NCBI GenBank assembly: GCA_030623545.1
Contig: JAUXLW010000109.1
Coordinates: 1-5,304, forward strand
Reading direction: 5' to 3'
DNA: 5,304 nucleotides
Source of the DNA: Acidimicrobiia bacterium
GTDB lineage: Bacteria > Actinomycetota > Acidimicrobiia > Spongiisociales > SHLN01
The notes under the pieces were generated by a model. The model was given only the letters and a program-made list of their open reading frames with translations. It ran no database searches and was not told where the DNA came from. Of this stretch, positions 1 to 5,304 are shown in pieces; positions within the stretch are counted from its first letter, which is position 1, and every line of letters starts with the position of its first letter. The position numbers and the translations under genes were made by a program.

Positions 1-499
1 ACACCATCGGTTCGTACGTGTCTTTGCTCCACATGGTGCGACGTGTGGTGAAGAACTCCCCGCCGTACACGTGAAGCGCCGCGGTCCATTCTCGTGTTGG
101 ATTAGCCACCGAATGGACAACATCTGAGCCGAGCATGATCACATCGCGTTTGGTGATCGTCTTGCCGGTGTGAGGCTCTATCCGGCCGTCCTCGAGGCGG
201 CGGTAGAACTGGTTGTCCTCCCGGCCACCGTAGATCCCGATTACCGCCCACATGTTGTGGTCATGGGCGAAAAGGTCGACGTCGGGCGGCCAGACGATGT
301 GAAGCGCGGTCAGCTCTTCCGAACGGTGCCAGACCGTCATCATCGGGCTGATCGTTCGGTTTCCCACTTCGGCCTCGATGGTGGATGGATTCGAAACCAC
401 CCTGTCGACGATCTCTTTGACGGCGGTACTTGCGCCATTACCCGACCGCACGGCGGCCAGGCATTCGGTGATGAATTCGTCCTTATCGAACTTGTTCAT
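1..499 (-). CDS. Cupin-fold, thiol dioxygenase-like metal-binding protein (partial, 3' end outside window)
   Basis: The ATG at 499-497 opens 166 codons without a stop, running off the left edge, so the C-terminus is missing. Visible metal-site signature: H79-D-H81 in AHDHNMWAVIGIYGG (cupin motif 1) and H129 in GSDVVHSVANP (motif 2). These match in order and spacing the three iron-binding histidines of cysteine dioxygenase (86, 88, 140 in the mammalian enzyme). R59 (in VWHRSEEL) and H143-x-Y145 (in ALHVYGG) sit where that enzyme has its substrate Arg60 and its Ser153-His155-Tyr157 triad; the Ser is replaced by Ala141. The Cys of the Cys-Tyr crosslink is absent (about V86), as in many bacterial relatives. 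The best family guess is COG5553, predicted metal-dependent double-stranded beta-helix enzymes, rather than a proven cysteine dioxygenase; the substrate is unknown. It is probably cytosolic, as no signal peptide is seen. The gene begins 39 bases after the gltB stop on the same strand, so co-transcription with gltB is likely (inference). A 122-codon plus-strand frame over 170-538 is only its antisense shadow. Confidence 0.85.
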   Translation of the reverse strand, partial: MNKFDKDEFITECLAAVRSGNGASTAVKEIVDRVVSNPSTIEAEVGNRTISPMMTVWHRSEELTALHIVWPPDVDLFAHDHNMWAVIGIYGGREDNQFYRRLEDGRIEPHTGKTITKRDVIMLGSDVVHSVANPTREWTAALHVYGGEFFTTRRTMWSKDTYEPMV

Positions 500-501
500 G
501 G

Positions 502-512
502 CTCTCCTCTCC
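502..512 (-). promoter_or_regulatory. Ribosome binding site of the cupin gene
   Basis: Read on the minus strand, the bases just before the ATG at 499 are GGAGAGGAGAGCC. They offer AGGAG four bases, or GGAG nine bases, ahead of the start. This purine-rich Shine-Dalgarno fixes the start at 499 and lies within the 39-base gap after gltB. No hairpin followed by a T-run separates the two genes. Confidence 0.7.
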
Positions 513-538
513 GATGCGGCGCTGGTCGGGAAGCCTAA

Positions 539-3500
539 CTAGGAACCGATCGACGGCTCGAGTTGGTCGGCGTCAACCTCGCCTTCATGGCCGGCCTCGA
601 GGTCTTGCGATGGTCCCGGGGCGCCCTCAATGACCCAGAAGTTTTCCTGTTCGGTTTCCCAGACCTTGAGAATCCAGGCCGCCAGGTCGCTGCCGGTTGC
701 CTCGGCGTGGGACTCGATCAGCATGCGAAGCTCCGCGCGCTCCTCGGCATCCGGGCGCCGTTTGGGGGGCGCAGTCTCGGCCAGGACACGGGCGGTCAGC
801 ATGTCGGGATCGGAGACGTACAGCTTGCCCCCGGTCATGCCGGCTGCGAGATTTTGCCCGGCGGGCCCCAATATCACGACAGTGCCCCCTGTCATGTATT
901 CACAACCATGGTCGCTGCACCCCTCAACGACGGCAGTGGCACCGCTGTTGCGAACCGCGAATCGCTGCCCCACTGAGCCGGCTATGAACAACCGGCCACC
1001 TGTAGCCCCGTACAACACGGCGTTGCCGGCTCCGTGACCGGATCCATGTGGTTGCTTGAGTCGCGGAACCACAGCAATTGTCCCCCCTCCCTGGCCCTTA
1101 CCCACAAAATCGTTTGCGGTCCCGTCGAGCCGGATTTGCAGCCCGGGGCTGAGAAAGGCACCCAGGCTCTGACCGGCGGTACCGGCGAGCCGCACCCGGA
1201 TCGCCCCTTCGGCTAGTCCGTTCGGGAATCGCTTGATGATCTCACCGGAAAGCCTGGTGCCGACCGCCCGATCACGATTAGTCACCGGATAGGCGATTTC
1301 CACGGGCCCGGGCCGGTCATCGTGGAGCCATTCCAACCAGTCGGCTGCCAGTGCATCACCAACTGCCGACCGCTCGACCTCTTGAAAGCCGGGATGACGC
1401 CGATATGCCTTCACGTCTATGAGCAACCGTTCCAGTCCGGCACTCAATGTTTCGTTGTGATCGTTCGGCACCAGGAGGTCCGCCCGCCCGATCACTTCTT
1501 CGAGGCTCCGCGCTCCCAGAGCAGCCAGGTGGCGACGCACCTCCTCTGCGAGCAGCGTGAACAACCGGATCACCTGCTCGACCGACCCGGTGTACTTTGC
1601 CCGCAAATCCTCACGTTGGGTCGCAATGCCCACCGGACAGGTGTTCTCATGGCACTGGCGAACCATCTTGCATCCGAGAGCGAGCAGGGGAAGGGTGCCG
1701 AATCCGAACCGCTCCGCTCCCAGGAGCGCTGCCACCACCACGTCCCGCCCGGTCCGCAAACCTCCATCAGCTTCGAGGGCTACTCGTTCGCGAAGGCCGT
1801 TGGCGGTGAGCGCCTGATGGGCCTCGGCCAGTCCCAGCTCCCACGGCGAACCGGCGTGCTTTATCGACACGAGCGGCGAGGCCCCGGTGCCCCCGTCGGA
1901 TCCGCTAATCAGAACGACATCAGCGCGCGCCTTGGCAACACCCACCGCGATGGTGCCCACTCCAGGCTCGGATACCAGCTTCACGGCCACGCGGACCTCG
2001 GGTTTGAATGTCTTGAGATCGAAGATGAGCTGAGCCAGGTCCTCAATGGAGTAGATGTCGTGGTGGGGCGGCGGAGAAATGAGGGTTACCCCCGGTTTGG
2101 TGTGGCGCAGCGCCGCGATCTCGTCCGTCACCTTGTGCCCCGGCAGCTGGCCCCCTTCCCCCGGTTTTGAGCCCTGAGCCATCTTGATTTGGAGCTCCTC
2201 GGCAGATGCCAGGTAGGCAGGAGTCACCCCGAACCGCCCGCTCGCTACTTGCTTGATAGCCGAATTACGGGGCGTGCCGTACCTGGCAGGGTCCTCGCCT
2301 CCCTCTCCCGAGTTCGACAATCCCCCGATTGCGGACATTGCCTCTGCTAGAGATTCATGAGCCTCCGTTGAGAGGGCACCCAGCGACATGGCAGCAGTTG
2401 TGAAGCGTCGCATGATCGCAGCAACAGGCTCTACCTCCTCGAGAGGTACCGGCGCAATCTCACGAAAATCCAGCAAGTCGCGAAGGAGCGCCGGCTTCCG
2501 ATCGGCGATCTCCGCGAGATACACCTCCCAGGCCTCATACTCACCGGAGCGAACCGCCTTCTTGACCGCCAGCGCCACTTTGGGCCCCGTAATGTGGGGG
2601 ACCCCACCCCTTCGATGCTTGTAGAACCCACCCGGGTCCTCATCACCCTCCTCAAAGAGGGCATGGCGAGCCAATACCCCTTGGGCGATTTCGTCGAAAC
2701 TCAGCCCCCCGACCCGCTTGTAGGCAAAAGCAAACGCGTAGTCGGTCACCTCATCGTCCAACCCGATAATTTCGAACAGATGGCTACCGCGGTATGCGCT
2801 GATCGTGCAGATGCCCATCTTCGAAAAGATCTTGAGGAGCCCCGTTTCCACAGTTGACCGGTAGTTCTCCTGCGCGAGGACAGGCCCCATTTCGACCTGG
2901 TCTGTCTGGCCGAGGGCCCGGACCGACTCGATCGCCATGAAGGGATTGACGGCTGAGGCACCAGCCGCGATGAGGCAGGCGAAATCGTGCGAGTCACGTG
3001 GCTCTCCGGAGACCACCACAATGGATGCGTGGAGCCGCTGCCCGGTCCGGATGAGATGGTGATGCACGGCGCCGGTGGCGAGCAATATCGGTATGGGTGC
3101 GTTCTCTGCGTCGGTTTCCCGATCGGACAGGATGATGATTGTTGTCCCGGCCTCCACATGATCGCTCACCGTCTGACGGAGCTCGTCGAGGGCCATCCGC
3201 ATCCCGGCGGGACCGTCCGCCGCCCTGAACAGCACGGGCAACCAGGCAGAACGGAAGGCAGGATTCTTTGATCCAATGATTCTCTCCAACTCGGCATCGC
3301 TCAGGATCGGCGACGCCAGTTCCAGGAGGCGCGCCTGCTGCGGTGTCTCTTCCAGCAGCGATCCGCGCCGACCGAGGTATGTGCGGAGTGACATGACGAG
3401 CCGTTCACGAATCGGATCCATTGGCGGATTCGTGACCTGGGCGAACATTTGATGAAAGAATCTCGAGAGCCGGGGCATCGGATCGGTGAGAACCGCGAGC

Positions 3501-4969
3501 GGAGTGTCGTTGCCCATTGATCCGACCGGGAGTCGGCCCCGGGCAAGCTCGGCCAGGATCAGGCGGCGCTCCTCCGAGTTGTACCCGAAGACCCGGGCGA
3601 GGGCGGAGGAATCGAATCGCTCATCCTGGAGGGGGTCGAAGGGATCCTGGACGTAAGCAGTCTGGGTCTCGATCCACTCGGCATATGGCCGACGCCGTGC
3701 CAGACCGGCCCGGATCGCTCGTGTGAACCGTATGTCACCGGTCTGCAAATCAAACGCCACCAGCTCACCAGGACCGAGCTGGCCGGTGGCCGTTGCGTTC
3801 ACTTCCTCGATAGGGGCAACGCCTGCTTCCGATGCCACCACGATGGTGTCTGGTGTGATCGTCCAACGGGCAGGTCTGAGCCCGTTGCGATCCAGCCCGG
3901 CCAGAAGCGTCACCCCATCCGTGGCTGCAATGGCGGCCGGCCCATCCCATGGCTCGGAGAGGAAGGCGTGGTACTCGTAGAACGCCTCCAACGGCGGGTC
4001 GATATCGGTCACGTTCTCCCAGGCCGGCGGAATCAGCATCTCCCGGGCATGGACCAATGAGCGTCCGCTCCGAACCAACAATTCAATCGCGTTGTCGAGG
4101 TGACCGCTGTCGCTCTGGTCTGGTTCGAGGAGAGGCAGGAGATCCGGGGTCCGCTCTTTCCAAACCGGCGACCGGAGATCGACTTCGCGGGCGGCCATCC
4201 ATGCTCGATTCGAGTTGATCGTGTTGATTTCACCGTTGTGGCCGAGCATCCTGAACGGCTGGGCCCGTTCCCAGGAAGGGAACGTGTTGGTCGAATATCG
4301 TTGGTGAAAGATCGCGTACCCGGTCTCGAAGGACGGATCGACGAAGTCGCGATAGAAATCCTCAATACGCCGGGCAGTGAATAGGCCTTTGTAGACCACC
4401 GTACGGGCCGACATGGACGGGATCGAGAAGCGCTCCGACTGAGCGCGTCCAACTCGTTCCGCTGCTTTGCGGGCGAGGAACAGTCTGCGCTCCAGATCCT
4501 CAACGTCGGCGACGTCTGATCCCGCATCGATGAGCGCCTGCTCTATGCGCGGCATAGATTCGCGGGCAGCATCCCCCAGGACGGCAGGGTCGGTCGGAAC
4601 CACCCGCCATGCCAGGACGCGCAAGCCCTCGGCTTTCACCGCTTCCTCGATCGCCTTGCGGGCCACGCCGGGATCTATCGGCGGGAGAAAAACGAATCCG
4701 ACGCCCAACCACCCGGGTGCCGGCGCGGCAATGCCGCGAGTTTCCAGTTCCCGGGCCAGCATCCGATGAGGTACCTGAGTGAGAAGTCCGGCGCCGTCGC
4801 CGGTGCCATCGGCCGAAATCGCTCCCCGGTGGTCGAGATTGACGAGGCAGCGCACGGCGAATCGCAGCATCCGATGGCTCGGTTCCAGTGACCGATCGGC
4901 AATGAAGCCCACCCCGCACGCGTCCCGTTCGAGGTCGGTCTGATGGAGCGGATATGCCGGTCCAGACAT
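539..4969 (-). CDS. gltB: Glutamate synthase large (alpha) subunit, NAD(P)H-type
   Basis: Makes two glutamates from glutamine and 2-oxoglutarate in ammonia assimilation (cytosolic). It is 1476 residues from the chosen ATG, close to the family's usual length of about 1500, with no frameshift. Domains: class II glutamine amidotransferase about 18-435, with nucleophile C18 in ERDACGVGF, R224, N245-G246 (HNGEINT) and D287; central domain about 455-745; FMN/2-oxoglutarate barrel about 800-1175, with GEGGEDPARYG, KPGEGGQLPGHK, SPPPHHDIYSIEDLAQ and SGSDGGTGASP; [3Fe-4S] ligands C1100, C1106, C1111 (C-x5-C-x4-C); GXGXG beta-helix about 1230-1420; short acidic tail to TAG at 541-539. C18 implies removal of a 17-residue propeptide to free the catalytic Cys, as is known for the family. 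GEGGEDPARYG runs almost directly into IKQVASGRFGVTP, without the roughly 25-residue ferredoxin loop of plant and cyanobacterial enzymes. A GltD partner is therefore expected but is not in the window. Start: a GTG at 4999 would add 10 residues, but the ATG at 4969 has the strong ribosome binding site and gives a normal propeptide length. Confidence 0.97.
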   Translation of the reverse strand: MSGPAYPLHQTDLERDACGVGFIADRSLEPSHRMLRFAVRCLVNLDHRGAISADGTGDGAGLLTQVPHRMLARELETRGIAAPAPGWLGVGFVFLPPIDPGVARKAIEEAVKAEGLRVLAWRVVPTDPAVLGDAARESMPRIEQALIDAGSDVADVEDLERRLFLARKAAERVGRAQSERFSIPSMSARTVVYKGLFTARRIEDFYRDFVDPSFETGYAIFHQRYSTNTFPSWERAQPFRMLGHNGEINTINSNRAWMAAREVDLRSPVWKERTPDLLPLLEPDQSDSGHLDNAIELLVRSGRSLVHAREMLIPPAWENVTDIDPPLEAFYEYHAFLSEPWDGPAAIAATDGVTLLAGLDRNGLRPARWTITPDTIVVASEAGVAPIEEVNATATGQLGPGELVAFDLQTGDIRFTRAIRAGLARRRPYAEWIETQTAYVQDPFDPLQDERFDSSALARVFGYNSEERRLILAELARGRLPVGSMGNDTPLAVLTDPMPRLSRFFHQMFAQVTNPPMDPIRERLVMSLRTYLGRRGSLLEETPQQARLLELASPILSDAELERIIGSKNPAFRSAWLPVLFRAADGPAGMRMALDELRQTVSDHVEAGTTIIILSDRETDAENAPIPILLATGAVHHHLIRTGQRLHASIVVVSGEPRDSHDFACLIAAGASAVNPFMAIESVRALGQTDQVEMGPVLAQENYRSTVETGLLKIFSKMGICTISAYRGSHLFEIIGLDDEVTDYAFAFAYKRVGGLSFDEIAQGVLARHALFEEGDEDPGGFYKHRRGGVPHITGPKVALAVKKAVRSGEYEAWEVYLAEIADRKPALLRDLLDFREIAPVPLEEVEPVAAIMRRFTTAAMSLGALSTEAHESLAEAMSAIGGLSNSGEGGEDPARYGTPRNSAIKQVASGRFGVTPAYLASAEELQIKMAQGSKPGEGGQLPGHKVTDEIAALRHTKPGVTLISPPPHHDIYSIEDLAQLIFDLKTFKPEVRVAVKLVSEPGVGTIAVGVAKARADVVLISGSDGGTGASPLVSIKHAGSPWELGLAEAHQALTANGLRERVALEADGGLRTGRDVVVAALLGAERFGFGTLPLLALGCKMVRQCHENTCPVGIATQREDLRAKYTGSVEQVIRLFTLLAEEVRRHLAALGARSLEEVIGRADLLVPNDHNETLSAGLERLLIDVKAYRRHPGFQEVERSAVGDALAADWLEWLHDDRPGPVEIAYPVTNRDRAVGTRLSGEIIKRFPNGLAEGAIRVRLAGTAGQSLGAFLSPGLQIRLDGTANDFVGKGQGGGTIAVVPRLKQPHGSGHGAGNAVLYGATGGRLFIAGSVGQRFAVRNSGATAVVEGCSDHGCEYMTGGTVVILGPAGQNLAAGMTGGKLYVSDPDMLTARVLAETAPPKRRPDAEERAELRMLIESHAEATGSDLAAWILKVWETEQENFWVIEGAPGPSQDLEAGHEGEVDADQLEPSIGS

Positions 4970-5180
4970 ACTGCCCTCCAGCCTTTGGGGAACGGCCACC
5001 TTAGCGAGTTGCCGGCCTGATCCTGGCGGGACGGCTCACCAGTGGAGAGGGTCACAGGATGGTCAGAGTTGAGCTCGCGATTTCAGGGCGGAGCCACCTA
5101 CTGCCCTTTTCGTCCTAACTAGCTAATGCCGAGCAGCTCTTCGTAGCTTGTCCTCCCAGGAGCGCCTCGCTTGAAGTGAC
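4970..5180. other. Leader/intergenic region upstream of gltB, no gene recognised
   Basis: This stretch must hold the gltB promoter unless transcription comes from further right. I see no minus-strand -35/-10 pair good enough to report, no riboswitch fold and no tRNA. All three plus-strand frames are interrupted by stops. The longest plus-strand frame (about 5005-5118, ending SFSS-like in LLPFSS then TAA) resembles nothing I know. A weak plus-strand hairpin with a four-base T-run sits at 5086-5110. The region is a little richer in TAA/TAG triplets (around 5115-5126) than the coding parts, consistent with non-coding DNA. Confidence 0.6.
4971..4981 (-). promoter_or_regulatory. Ribosome binding site that decides the gltB start
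   Basis: On the minus strand the sequence before ATG 4969 is CTGGAGGGCAGT-ATG, which places GGAGG five bases from the start. The alternative in-frame GTG at 4999 is preceded by AACTCGCTAAG, with no comparable Shine-Dalgarno. This favours the shorter, 1476-residue product. Confidence 0.75.
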
Positions 5181-5304
5181 CACTCAGAGTGACACCTAGT
5201 GGTATCAAGGCCACACTAAGTGGTTATCAGGCCATCCTCACCGACCACGTCACCGCCTATTTCGAGTGTCGGCTGACCAACGAAGTCGAAGCGGGCGATC
5301 ATTG
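5180..5304 (+). pseudogene. Flavin reductase-like (DIM6/FMN-binding split barrel) fragment, 5' truncated and running off the right edge
   Basis: After a TGA at 5177-5179 the frame is open to the window edge (41 codons; possible GTG start at 5189). It includes TPSGIKA, then TDHVTAYFECRLTNEVEAGD and a His. The pattern 'alanine/aromatic-x-E-C-R/K ... x-A-G-D-H' is characteristic of the middle of flavin reductase domains, normally about residue 80-115 and normally followed by a T-x-x-x-G-E-V strand. Here it begins within about 25 codons of the only possible start. No N-terminal half (the usual T-G-V-x-V-V-T region) is found in any plus-strand frame back to gltB, so the fragment would be a remnant or a shortened homologue. 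It is transcribed away from gltB. The call rests on motif resemblance alone; a chance open frame is possible. The reading beyond 5304 is unknown. Confidence 0.35.
5198..5239 (+). repeat. Imperfect 21-base tandem direct repeat
   Basis: Two adjacent units (5198-5218 and 5219-5239) both start AGTGGT and share the AG-GCC core. They match at 14 of 21 positions without gaps, and better with one-base gaps (CTAGTGGTATCAAGGCCA against CTAAGTGGTTATCAGGCCA). In the flavin-reductase-like frame they encode SGIKATL and SGYQAIL, so the period is a whole number of codons. It may be a small coding duplication or a paired protein-binding site; I cannot choose between them. Confidence 0.4.

Noticed and set aside
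170..538. 122-codon plus-strand open frame
   Set aside because: It is antisense to the cupin gene, which has clear metal-binding motifs and a good ribosome binding site. The plus-strand translation resembles no family I know.
1322..2170. 282-codon plus-strand open frame antisense to gltB, plus several shorter ones on both strands
   Set aside because: They lie wholly inside a highly conserved gltB coding region, have unnatural composition and no recognisable motifs. They are typical mirror frames of GC-rich coding DNA.
5086..5110. Possible plus-strand terminator: GGGCGG paired with CTGCCC (one G-T pair), nine-base loop, then TTTT
   Set aside because: The stem is only six pairs, the T-run is short, and no plus-strand gene ends just before it.
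5005..5118. Short plus-strand open frame between gltB and the right-edge fragment (internal ATG near 5059)
   Set aside because: There is no ribosome binding site in a decisive position, no motif, and it ends after about 20 codons from the ATG.
534..5122. The nine-base word CCTAACTAG occurs at 534-542 (over the gltB stop) and at 5114-5122 (upstream of gltB), as if flanking the gene
   Set aside because: Nine bases is too short to claim flanking duplications. One copy overlaps the gltB stop codon, and there are no mobile-element features. Probably chance.
4970..5180. Search for a sigma-70-like promoter reading toward gltB
   Set aside because: Only poor hexamer pairs were found, such as TTGATA with no matching -10 at proper spacing. 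A promoter call would be a guess.

Overview
The window is dominated by one long minus-strand gene, gltB. It encodes the large (alpha) subunit of glutamate synthase (GOGAT), about 1476 residues, and covers roughly 84% of the sequence. The base composition is GC-rich (about 60% by eye). There are long spurious open frames antisense to gltB, as expected for GC-rich coding DNA, and good Shine-Dalgarno sequences precede the genes. This fits a free-living GC-rich bacterium. An actinobacterial-type lineage is my best guess, but nothing here proves it.

Layout from left to right. Positions 1-499 (minus strand) hold the 5' part of a cupin gene whose 3' end lies outside the window. It resembles the cysteine/thiol dioxygenase-like branch of metal-binding cupins, with a His-x-His pair, a third His about 48 residues later, and a His-x-Tyr element. 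After a 39-base gap with a strong ribosome binding site comes gltB (539-4969, minus strand), complete and undisturbed. Positions 4970 to about 5180 are the gltB leader, with no recognisable gene. From about 5180 to the right edge, a plus-strand open frame encodes a stretch that looks like the middle of a flavin reductase (DIM6/FMN-binding split-barrel) domain. No N-terminal half precedes it, so it is either a truncated remnant or a misleading short open frame. The same stretch carries an imperfect 21-base tandem repeat and a cluster of AGTG/CACT motifs.

Function. GltB hydrolyses glutamine in its N-terminal amidotransferase domain and channels ammonia to an FMN site, where 2-oxoglutarate is aminated to glutamate. 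It lacks the ferredoxin-loop insertion in the FMN domain, so it should be the NAD(P)H-type enzyme that needs a GltD (beta) partner. No gltD is seen in the window. The gene directly downstream of gltB on the same strand is the cupin, so gltD must lie beyond the cupin or elsewhere. The cupin and gltB are probably co-transcribed, judging from spacing only. I found no CRISPR array, tRNA, rRNA, insertion sequence or convincing new system. The points most worth checking are the gltB-cupin linkage, the apparent absence of gltD next to gltB, and the flavin-reductase-like fragment at the right edge.
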